From an uncultured Albidovulum sp. (lineage in GTDB: Bacteria > Pseudomonadota > Alphaproteobacteria > Rhodobacterales > Rhodobacteraceae), in assembly GCA_913064775.1 (NCBI GenBank), contig CAJYAD010000015.1, forward strand, positions 1 through 64,000: a stretch of DNA of 64,000 nucleotides, in the 5' to 3' direction. This document shows positions 57,445 through 64,000 of the stretch, piece after piece. How positions within the stretch are numbered: the stretch's first letter is position 1; the number at the start of each line of letters is the position of its first letter. The notes under the pieces were generated by a model. That model made no database searches. It had not been told where the DNA came from and was given only the letters and a program-made list of their open reading frames with translations. A program made the translations under genes and the position numbers.

Positions 57445-57834
57445 ATGACCCCGCTCTCGCCCGACGCCATCCGCCCCCCCTTTGCCCGCTATTCCCACGG
57501 GATCGAGACGTCCGCGGGCGCGCGGCTGGTGGTGACCTCGGGGCAGTTGGGCGTGCGCCCCGACGACAGCGTGGCCGAGGATGCGCGCGGCCAGGCCGAT
57601 CAGTGTTTCGCCAATATCGCCGCGATCCTGGCCGAGGCCGGGATGGGCCCGGGCGAGGTGATCCGCATCAACGCCTTCGTCACCGACCGCGCCCATATGG
57701 CGGGCTATATGGCGGCGCGCGATGCCTGGCTTTCGGGCGTGCCGGTGCCGCCGGCCTCGACCCTGGTGATCGTCTCGGGCTTTACCCGGCCCGAGTTCAA
57801 GGTCGAGGTCGAAGTCACCGCGGCGGCGGTCTGA
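57445..57834 (+). CDS. RidA-family protein lacking the deaminase arginine
   Basis: A 129-aa YjgF/YER057c/UK114-family trimeric protein. LVVTSGQLGVRPD, QADQCFANIAAILAEAGMGPGEVIRINAFVTD and FKVEVEVTAAAV follow the family. Active RidA needs Arg105 (PARS in E. coli) for 2-aminoacrylate deamination; here the aligned position is Ser105 (PAST). It is therefore probably one of the Rid subfamilies without that activity, often linked to catabolism of nitrogenous compounds. It is divergent from the ABC operon across 243 bp and followed by the nucleotidase gene after 4 nt. Confidence 0.9.
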   Translation: MTPLSPDAIRPPFARYSHGIETSAGARLVVTSGQLGVRPDDSVAEDARGQADQCFANIAAILAEAGMGPGEVIRINAFVTDRAHMAGYMAARDAWLSGVPVPPASTLVIVSGFTRPEFKVEVEVTAAAV

Positions 57835-57838
57835 TCCG

Positions 57839-59698
57839 GTGCCCGCCATCCCCGATCCGATCCGGCTGGACCCGCGGGGCCGGGGCGCCCGCATCCGCCG
57901 CGCCACGCCCAATCCGCGCGGCGGGCTGGATGCGCTCTGGCTGATCGAGGTTGACCCGCTGGCCCCCGCGCCCGCCGAACTGAGCGCGGCGGCGCCCGAG
58001 GATATCCCCGGCGCCCCGCCTCCGTCGGCCCCGCCTCCGCCCGCGCCGCGTCCGTCGGCCACGCGCCTGCGGCTTTTGCATGTGAACGACCTGCACAACC
58101 ATCTGGCTGACCTGCCCGAAGGCCCCCAGCGCATGGCCGAGATCGCTGGCCACGTCGCCCGCGCCCGCGCCGCCGCCGGCCCCGAAGAGGCGGTGCTGTT
58201 CCTGTCGGCGGGCGACGATCACACCGGCTCGATCTTCGACGAGTTGCTGGGCTGGGGGGCGGCAGATTTCACCCTCGACCCCGGCTACCGGGCGCTGTCG
58301 GCGGCGGGCTGCGACGCGGCGGCGATCGGCAATCACGAATTCGACCGGGGGGCCGCGCAACTGGTGCGCGGGATCGCGGCGGATGCGGATTTTCCGGTGC
58401 TCTCGGCCAATGTCCACAGCTCGGCCCATCTGGTGCCGGGGCGCCACTATCACGCCGCCGCTCTGGCCGAGGCAAAGGGGATGCGGATCGCGATCATCGG
58501 CCTGACCACCCGGGTCGAGACGCGGGTGGGTCAGCCTTCGGATCCGGGGTTGGCGGTGGCCAGCCCGGTCGCGGTGCTGGAACGCCTTTTGCCGCTGGTC
58601 GCGCCGCTGGCGGATGCGGTGGTGATCCTGTCGCATTGCGGCTATGGCGGCGGCACCCATGCCTCGGGCAAGGCCACGGTCGCGCGCGACATCGGCGAGG
58701 CCGATTTCGCCCTGGCGGAAACCGCGGCGCGGCTGACGCGCAGGCCTTGCGTGATCGTCGGCGCCCATACCCATACCCGGCTGAATGAGCAGGGGGTCGA
58801 GCCGCAAAACCTGCGCCACGGCATCCTGATCGCCCAGGCCGAGGCCAACGGGCGCTTCCTGGGCGAGATCACCCTGACCCCGGGCGAGGCGCCGCAGGCG
58901 CGGCTGATCGCGCTGGGGCAGGGGGCAGAGGACCGTGCCTTTGCCGCCGCCCATATGGAGCCGATGATTGCGCTTGTGCGCGACCGGATGGCGCAGCCGA
59001 TCGGCTTTGCCCCGGGCGATGGGCTGGGCTGGGGCGCCACCCGCGACAGCCGCTACCGGGGCGAATGCGCGCTGGCCAATTACATGAACGACGCGCTGGT
59101 CGCGGAACTGGCCGGCCTGCCCGGCGGCGCGCCGGATCTGGCGCTGCTGAACGGCGGCTCGATCCTGGCGGGGGTGGCGCCGGGTCCGGTCACCTTCGGG
59201 CAATGGTTCGACGTCATGCCCTATTCCGACGAGGTCTTCATCCTTACCGCCACCGGGGCCGAGATCGCGGCGATCCTGCAATCGAACGCCCGCCGCCTGC
59301 TGCGCCCCGATGAAACCGACATCGATACCGGGGGCTTCATCGCGCGGGGCTTCCTTCAGGCCTCATCTGGGCTGCGCTACCGGATCGTGCCGGGGGGGAC
59401 TGCGGCCAAGGCCCGGGCCGATCGGATCACCCTTTTCGGCCAGCCCATCGCCGAGCTGGCCGCGCGGCGGTTCCGCATCGCCATGACCACCTATCTGGCG
59501 CTCGGCAGTTTCGGCGAACGCTGGAACGGGCTGCCGATCGCGGGCGGCGTGCCGGGCGATCTGCCGGGCCATGACCTGCGGGCGCTGCCCAGCCAGAACA
59601 CCGGCCTTGTCTACCGAGAGGTGCTGGTGCGCCATATCCGCGCCACCCCCCGGATCGAGGCCGCACCTGACGGGCGGCTGTGCATCGGGGACGGCTGA
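57839..59698 (+). CDS. 5'-nucleotidase/bifunctional metallophosphatase
   Basis: A 619-aa calcineurin-like phosphoesterase with C-terminal 5'-nucleotidase domain. Metal motifs are LLHVNDLHNHL, LSAGDDHTGS, AIGNHEFDRG, LSHCGYGG and VIVGAHTHTRL. The C-terminal domain includes NGGSILAGVAPGPVTFGQWFDVMPYSDEV. Most relatives are periplasmic with a signal peptide; here residues ~1-72 are a Pro/Ala-rich leader without a hydrophobic core. It uses a GTG start 4 nt after the RidA-family gene. It may be cytoplasmic or mis-started; no better start is visible. Confidence 0.88.
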   Translation: MPAIPDPIRLDPRGRGARIRRATPNPRGGLDALWLIEVDPLAPAPAELSAAAPEDIPGAPPPSAPPPPAPRPSATRLRLLHVNDLHNHLADLPEGPQRMAEIAGHVARARAAAGPEEAVLFLSAGDDHTGSIFDELLGWGAADFTLDPGYRALSAAGCDAAAIGNHEFDRGAAQLVRGIAADADFPVLSANVHSSAHLVPGRHYHAAALAEAKGMRIAIIGLTTRVETRVGQPSDPGLAVASPVAVLERLLPLVAPLADAVVILSHCGYGGGTHASGKATVARDIGEADFALAETAARLTRRPCVIVGAHTHTRLNEQGVEPQNLRHGILIAQAEANGRFLGEITLTPGEAPQARLIALGQGAEDRAFAAAHMEPMIALVRDRMAQPIGFAPGDGLGWGATRDSRYRGECALANYMNDALVAELAGLPGGAPDLALLNGGSILAGVAPGPVTFGQWFDVMPYSDEVFILTATGAEIAAILQSNARRLLRPDETDIDTGGFIARGFLQASSGLRYRIVPGGTAAKARADRITLFGQPIAELAARRFRIAMTTYLALGSFGERWNGLPIAGGVPGDLPGHDLRALPSQNTGLVYREVLVRHIRATPRIEAAPDGRLCIGDG

Positions 59699-59776
59699 CG
59701 ACTTGTCTCGGGGCTTGGGTCGGGTATGGTGCCGGAAGTTTGCGCGAACCCGCCAGGGCAGAAGGATATTCCCACG

Positions 59777-61213
59777 ATGACGATCACCCCGGTTCTTATG
59801 TGTGGCGGCGCCGGCACGCGGCTTTGGCCGCTGTCGCGCAAGAGCTATCCAAAGCAATTCGTGCCGCTGGTGGGCGCGGAAAGCCTGTTCCAGGCCGCCG
59901 CGCGCCGCCTGTCGGGGCCGGGATTCGCCGCGCCGTTGGTGGTGACGGGATCGGATTTCCGCTTCATCGTCACCGAGCAGCTGGCGGCGCTGGACATCCG
60001 CCCCGGCGCCATCCTGATTGAGCCCGAGGCGCGCAACACCGCCCCCGCCGTGCTGGCCGCCGCGCTGCATCTGGCACGCACCGATCCCGAGGCGCTGATG
60101 CTGATCGCGCCCGCCGACCATGTGATCGCCGATGCCGAGGGCTTCCGCGCCGCCGTCGAGGCCGGGGCCGAGGCCGCGCGCGCTGGCCAGATCGTGACTT
60201 TCGGCATTCGCCCCACCCGCGCTGAGACCGGCTATGGCTGGCTGGAGCTGGCCGCCCAGCCCGGCGGCGGTACCGACCCCGTGGCGCTGACCCGCTTCGT
60301 CGAGAAGCCGCAGGCCGCGCGCGCGGCCGAGATGCTGGCGGCGGGGAATTTCCTGTGGAACGCCGGGATCTTCCTGTTTTCGGCCAAGACCATGATCGCG
60401 GCGTTTGAGGCCCATGCGCCGACCATTCTGGGCCCGGTGCGCGCCGCCGTCGAGGGCGCGAAGGCGGATCTCGATTTCCTGCGCCTCGATCCCGCCCCCT
60501 GGGCCGAGGCCGAGGAGATCTCGGTCGATTTCGCGATCATGGAGCGGGCCTCGAACCTGACGGCGGTGCCCTATGGCGGCGGCTGGTCGGATCTGGGCGA
60601 TTGGGCCGCCGTCAGCGACGAGATGGGCCCCGATGCGGCCGGCAATGCCGCCGCCGGCCCGGTCACCGCGATCGATTGCGAAGGCAGCCTGCTCAGGTCC
60701 GAGGCCGAGGGGCTGGAACTGGTCGGCATCGGGCTGAAGGACATGGTCGCGGTGGCGACGCCCGATGCGGTGCTGATCGCCCACAAGTCGCGCGCCCAGG
60801 ACGTGAAGCGTGCGGTCGCCGCGCTGAAGGCGAAATCGGCGCCCCAGGCCGAGAGCTTCCCCAAGGATCACCGCCCCTGGGGCTGGTTCGAAAGCCTTGC
60901 CATTGGCGAGCGCTTTCAGGTCAAGCGCATCGTCGTGCATCCGGGCGCCGCGCTGAGCCTGCAAAGCCACCATCACCGGGCCGAGCATTGGATCGTGGTG
61001 CAGGGCACCGCGAAGGTGACGATCGACGACGAGGTCAAGCTGTTGACCGAGAACCAGTCGGTCTACATCCCGCTGGGGGCGGTGCACCGGATGGAGAATC
61101 CGGGCAAGCTGCCGATGGTGCTGATCGAGGTGCAGACCGGCAGCTATCTGGGCGAGGACGACATCATCCGCTATGAGGATGTCTATTCCCGCGGCCAGGG
61201 GGCGAAGGGCTGA
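59777..61213 (+). CDS. manC: Mannose-1-phosphate guanylyltransferase/mannose-6-phosphate isomerase
   Basis: A 478-aa bifunctional enzyme making GDP-mannose for polysaccharides. The nucleotidyltransferase motif VLMCGGAGTRLWPLSRKSYPKQFVPL is N-terminal, with EPEARNTAPAV, ADHVIAD and RFVEKPQ following. The C-terminal type II isomerase cupin (about 360-470) has VHPGAALSLQSHHHRAEHWIVVQGTAKV. AAGGATATTCCCACG precedes the ATG at 59777. No polysaccharide cluster is next to it in this window. Its stop codon lies in the loop of a 3' hairpin. Confidence 0.95.
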   Translation: MTITPVLMCGGAGTRLWPLSRKSYPKQFVPLVGAESLFQAAARRLSGPGFAAPLVVTGSDFRFIVTEQLAALDIRPGAILIEPEARNTAPAVLAAALHLARTDPEALMLIAPADHVIADAEGFRAAVEAGAEAARAGQIVTFGIRPTRAETGYGWLELAAQPGGGTDPVALTRFVEKPQAARAAEMLAAGNFLWNAGIFLFSAKTMIAAFEAHAPTILGPVRAAVEGAKADLDFLRLDPAPWAEAEEISVDFAIMERASNLTAVPYGGGWSDLGDWAAVSDEMGPDAAGNAAAGPVTAIDCEGSLLRSEAEGLELVGIGLKDMVAVATPDAVLIAHKSRAQDVKRAVAALKAKSAPQAESFPKDHRPWGWFESLAIGERFQVKRIVVHPGAALSLQSHHHRAEHWIVVQGTAKVTIDDEVKLLTENQSVYIPLGAVHRMENPGKLPMVLIEVQTGSYLGEDDIIRYEDVYSRGQGAKG

Positions 61214-61223
61214 CGCCCTTCGC
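61202..61223 (+). terminator. Hairpin spanning the manC stop codon
   Basis: GCGAAGGGC-TGAC-GCCCTTCGC, a perfect 9-bp stem. The loop contains the manC TGA (61211-61213). It is followed by the repeat tail at 61228. It should form only once the ribosome has released. Confidence 0.6.
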
Positions 61224-61227
61224 GGCT

Positions 61228-61251
61228 GGCGTATTTTGGGAACAATGAAAG
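61228..61251 (+). repeat. Dispersed intergenic element, copy 6 (tail)
   Basis: GGCGTATTTTGGG then AACAATGAAAG, one mismatch from the copy at 15068-15092. It follows the manC hairpin, between convergent genes. Confidence 0.6.
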
Positions 61252-61255
61252 CGAG

Positions 61256-62497
61256 TTAGCGCGTTTCGGTTGACGGGGCGCCGCCCTCGAAGCGGTTGCC
61301 GTGGGCGTAGTCGCAGGGGTCTTCCTGCATCTCGAGATGCAGCTTGTCGCCGGTATAGGGATGGGCGCGGGCGAGGGCCTCGTCGACCTCAATGCCGAGG
61401 CCGGGGGTTTCGGGCGGCAAAAGGAAGCCCTCTTCCCAGCGGATCGAATTCTTGATCAGCGCCAGGTGGAAGGCGCCACCCTGTTCGATGGTTTCGGCCA
61501 TCAGCAGGTTCGGGATCGAGGCGGCAAGGTGGATGTTCGCGGCCCATTCGATCGGGCCGGCGTAGAGATGGGGGGCGATCTCGGCGTTGAAGGGTTCGGC
61601 GAGGGCGGCGATCTTCTTGGCCTCCCAGATGCCGCCGACGCGGCCCAGGGCCGGTTGCAGGATCTTGGCGCCGCCGGTGCGCAGCAGGGTGGCGAATTCG
61701 GCCTTGGTGGTCAGGCGTTCGCCGGTGGCGATGGGGATGCGGACGGCGCGGGCGACCTCGGCGAATTCGAGCGGGTTGTCGGGTGGGATCGGTTCCTCGA
61801 ACCAGAGCGGATTGTAGGGTTCCAGCGCCTGACCGAGGCGGATCGCGCCGGCGGTGGTGAACTGGCCATGGGTGCCGAACAGCAGGTCGGCGCGGTCGCC
61901 CACGGCCTCGCGGATGGCGCGGCAGAAGGCGACGGAGCGGGTGATGTCGGACATCGCGGGCTGGTGGCCGCCGCGGATCGTATAGGGGCCGGCGGGGTCG
62001 AATTTCACTGCCGTGAAGCCCTCGGCCACGCGGCGGGCGGCGGCTTCGGCGGCAAGGTCGGGGTTCACCCAGAAATCGGGGGTCAGGTCGCCCGGCCCGG
62101 GGAAGAGATAGGTGTAGGAGCGGATGCGGCGGTTCATCATGCCGCCGAGCAGCGCCCAGACCGGGCGATCCCGCGCCTTGCCGATTATGTCCCAGCAGGC
62201 GATTTCCAGCCCCGAGAAGGCGCCCATCACCGTGGGGTCGGGGCGCTGGGTGAAGCCTGCGGAATAGGCGCGGCGGAACATCAGCTCGATGTTTTCGGGG
62301 TTTTCGCCCTGCATGTGGCGGGCGAAGACATCCTCGATCACCGCGCGCATCGCCTTGGGGCCGACGGTCGAGGCATAGCATTCGCCCCAGCCGATGATGC
62401 CGTCGTCGGTGGTGAGCTTGATCAGCGTCCAGTAGCGGCCGCCCCAGCCGGGGGCCGGGGGGGCGATGACGATGATGTCGAGGTCCTTGAGGCGCAT
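61256..62497 (-). CDS. Mandelate racemase/muconate-lactonizing (enolase superfamily) dehydratase-like
   Basis: A 413-aa enolase-superfamily enzyme with N-terminal capping domain and TIM barrel. FTAVKFDPAG, LFGTHGQFTT, LWFEEPIPPDN, TGERLTTKAEFA and LGRVGGIWEAKKIAALAE follow the sugar-acid dehydratase pattern. The first metal-ligand strand reads GTHGQ where many relatives have DxHGR, as in a recognised subgroup. The substrate is probably a sugar acid. The ATG at 62497 begins the conserved MRLKDLDIIVIAPP. The zinc alcohol dehydrogenase gene lies upstream on the same strand. Confidence 0.85.
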   Translation of the reverse strand: MRLKDLDIIVIAPPAPGWGGRYWTLIKLTTDDGIIGWGECYASTVGPKAMRAVIEDVFARHMQGENPENIELMFRRAYSAGFTQRPDPTVMGAFSGLEIACWDIIGKARDRPVWALLGGMMNRRIRSYTYLFPGPGDLTPDFWVNPDLAAEAAARRVAEGFTAVKFDPAGPYTIRGGHQPAMSDITRSVAFCRAIREAVGDRADLLFGTHGQFTTAGAIRLGQALEPYNPLWFEEPIPPDNPLEFAEVARAVRIPIATGERLTTKAEFATLLRTGGAKILQPALGRVGGIWEAKKIAALAEPFNAEIAPHLYAGPIEWAANIHLAASIPNLLMAETIEQGGAFHLALIKNSIRWEEGFLLPPETPGLGIEVDEALARAHPYTGDKLHLEMQEDPCDYAHGNRFEGGAPSTETR

Positions 62498-62518
62498 GGT
62501 GGGCTCCGGGTGCAGGCG

Positions 62519-62570
62519 CCGGGGGTTTTGCACCCCCGGACCCCCGCAGGATATTTTCACCAGAAAGAAA
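62519..62570 (+). repeat. Dispersed intergenic element, copy 7
   Basis: CCGGGGGT-TTTGC-ACCCCCGG is a perfect 8-bp stem, then a C-run and CAGGATATTTTCACC with AGAAAGAAA. It lies between two minus-strand genes but points along the + strand, unlike the others. Confidence 0.65.
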
Positions 62571-62585
62571 TCGGCCGGGCGGACA

Positions 62586-63668
62586 TCAGAAGGTGATGAC
62601 GTTGCGGCGGGCGTGGCCGGCCTTGGTGTCGGCGATGGCGGTGTTGATCTGATCGAGGCTGTAGGTCTTGGTCACCAGCTCGTCGAGTTTCAGGCGGCCC
62701 TGCTGGTAGAGGTCGACCATCCAGCGGATGTCGCGGCCCAGCACGGTTTCGCCCATCAGCGAGCCGATCAGGTGTTGGCCGGTGGCGGCGAGCATCACCG
62801 GCTCATAGCTGGAGGTGGCGCCGGAATGGGGCATGCCGACCGCCACCACCTTGCCGCCGGGGGCGAGGTAGCGGGTGGCGGTGTCATAGGCGGGGATGGC
62901 GCCGACGGTGACGAGGACGGCGTCGGCCTTTCGCCCGGCCAGCTTGCGCGCGGTGGACCAGGGTTTCGGATCGGTGGCGAGCACGCCGTCGGTGGCGCCG
63001 AAATCGCGCGCGGCGTCAAGTTTGTCCTGGCTCATGTCCACCGCGATGATCCGGGCGGCGCCGGCGATGCGGGCGCCCTGGATCGCGTTCAGGCCGACGC
63101 CGCCGGCGCCGATCACCACCACCACGTCGCCGGGCCGCACGCCCGCGGTGTTCACCGCCGCGCCGACGCCGGTGATCGCGCCGCAGCTGAGCAGGCAGGC
63201 CGAGGCCGCGGGGATCGTGGCCGGGTAGGCGGCGATCTGGCTGTGGTGAACCACCGCCTTCTCGGCGAAGGCACCGCAGGCGAGGCCATGCTGCAAGGTG
63301 CTGCCGTCGGCCATCTTCAGCGGGCCGTTGTCCTTGTCATAGGGGGTTTCGCAATGCACCGGTTGCCCCGAGGCGCAGGTCGGGCAGGTGCCGCAGGACC
63401 GGATCAGGGTGACAAGCACATGATCGCCCAGCGCATGGCCGGTGACGCCATCGCCCAGCGCGGTGATGCGGCCGGCGCCCTCATGGCCGTAGACGGCGGG
63501 CAGGGTGCCGCCCCAGGCGCCCTCGGCATAGTGGATGTCGGAATGGCAGATCGCGACGGCGTCGAGCGTCACCTCGACCTCGCCGGGGCCGGGCGGGGCC
63601 AGCAGGACCTCTTCGATTTGCAGGTCTTCATTGAAGGCGTGACAGACGGCGGCGCGGATCTTCTGCAT
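62586..63668 (-). CDS. Zinc-dependent alcohol dehydrogenase, class III-like
   Basis: A 360-aa medium-chain dehydrogenase. Catalytic zinc ligands are in AVAICHSDIHYAEG, GHEGAGRITALG and the later LLSCGAITGVGAA. The structural zinc lobe is CGTCPTCASGQPVHC. The NAD motif is VVVIGAGGVGLNAIQGARIAGA followed by IAVDMSQ, where Asp points to NAD rather than NADP. The enzyme resembles formaldehyde/S-nitroso-type and aryl alcohol dehydrogenases. The substrate may relate to the neighbouring sugar-acid dehydratase. Confidence 0.9.
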   Translation of the reverse strand: MQKIRAAVCHAFNEDLQIEEVLLAPPGPGEVEVTLDAVAICHSDIHYAEGAWGGTLPAVYGHEGAGRITALGDGVTGHALGDHVLVTLIRSCGTCPTCASGQPVHCETPYDKDNGPLKMADGSTLQHGLACGAFAEKAVVHHSQIAAYPATIPAASACLLSCGAITGVGAAVNTAGVRPGDVVVVIGAGGVGLNAIQGARIAGAARIIAVDMSQDKLDAARDFGATDGVLATDPKPWSTARKLAGRKADAVLVTVGAIPAYDTATRYLAPGGKVVAVGMPHSGATSSYEPVMLAATGQHLIGSLMGETVLGRDIRWMVDLYQQGRLKLDELVTKTYSLDQINTAIADTKAGHARRNVITF

Positions 63669-63695
63669 GGGTTCCTCCCGGTGTTTTGGCAGAGG

Positions 63696-64000
63696 CTAGG
63701 GTGTTGCGTGTGAAGCGCAAGGGGCGGGCGCGACATGAAGCACGACGGCGGCGACAAGCAGCAGCGCCGAGACCAGGAACGGCGCGCCCGGGGCGAAGAT
63801 CGGCGCGTTGGGCCCGGTGAAGGCGGCGAAGACGGCGGTGGCCATCAGCGGCGCGATGATCATGGTAATCGCGGCGAGGCTGGCCAGCAGGCCCTGCAAT
63901 TCGCCCTGCGCGTCGTCGGGGGCGGCGTGAGAGGCCATTGCCTGAAGCGCGGGCGTGGCGATGCCCCCCAGCGCCGAGATCAGCACGAAGCCGAGTGCCG
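63696..64000 (-). CDS. MFS transporter, C-terminal part (cut by window end)
   Basis: Only the last ~100 codons are present; the gene continues beyond the right edge. GFVLISALGGIATPALQAMASHAAPDDAQGELQGLLASLAAITMIIAPLMATAVFAAF is typical of the TCR/Tet (tetracycline-efflux-like) MFS group, covering the last three or so membrane segments. Such proteins export drugs or import sugars; substrate unknown. It is 27 nt upstream of the alcohol dehydrogenase gene and could share its transcript. Confidence 0.82.
   Translation of the reverse strand, partial: ALGFVLISALGGIATPALQAMASHAAPDDAQGELQGLLASLAAITMIIAPLMATAVFAAFTGPNAPIFAPGAPFLVSALLLVAAVVLHVAPAPCASHATP

Overview
The window is a 64 kb piece of a GC-rich (mid to high 60s % by eye) alphaproteobacterial chromosome. 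Gene content, protein family variants and intergenic repeats fit the Rhodobacteraceae/Paracoccaceae. It is dense single-copy chromosome: no rRNA, tRNA, CRISPR array, insertion sequence, integrase or phage module was seen. The first ~600 bases are visibly less GC-rich and hold one unrecognised small ORF. The right edge cuts an MFS transporter gene.

Layout. 0.6-16.8 kb is mostly housekeeping: MYG1-family protein, an NDUFS4-type complex I accessory subunit, uvrB, a 33-residue lipoprotein, a DUF4396 membrane protein, ubiK, the overlapping lgt / NDUFAF7-type methyltransferase / pgeF group, lepA, an entericidin-like lipoprotein, an alpha/beta hydrolase, glyA, nadK and an orphan NtrC-type regulator. 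17.0-21.5 kb holds propionyl-CoA synthetase and a malic enzyme/phosphotransacetylase fusion, i.e. C3/C4 carbon entry. 21.8-26.3 kb is a translationally coupled nucleoside-salvage operon (cdd-deoA-deoB-add-upp). A SPOR protein follows.

28.0-41.0 kb is a fatty-acyl/short-acyl-CoA catabolic block: an acyl-CoA ligase and a large acyl-CoA dehydrogenase resembling DmdB and DmdC, a second dehydrogenase, thiolase, cupin, a fused hydratase/3-hydroxyacyl-CoA dehydrogenase, a GST and two tandem MerR-type regulators. An Lrp/AsnC regulator with a repeat-rich upstream region follows. Downstream of it lies a previously gene-less stretch that I read as a ~154-nt rod-shaped RNA gene with its own promoter, a 6S RNA candidate.

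42.7-49.7 kb groups a TAXI-type TRAP importer, a class III aminotransferase, an RpiR regulator and a divergent BKACE enzyme. Together these suggest import, transamination and acetyl-CoA-dependent cleavage of an unknown beta-amino acid. 49.8-57.2 kb is an eight-gene operon (ABC importer, amidohydrolase, FAD oxidase, two flavodoxin-fold oxidoreductases, creatininase-family enzyme) beside a divergent RidA-family gene. It reads as an uncharacterised route for a nitrogenous, probably cyclic, substrate. The right end has a 5'-nucleotidase without a signal peptide, manC, an enolase-superfamily dehydratase, a zinc alcohol dehydrogenase and the partial transporter.

Seven or more copies of a G-run hairpin plus TATTT...GAAAG element sit between genes across the window, mostly at 3' ends.
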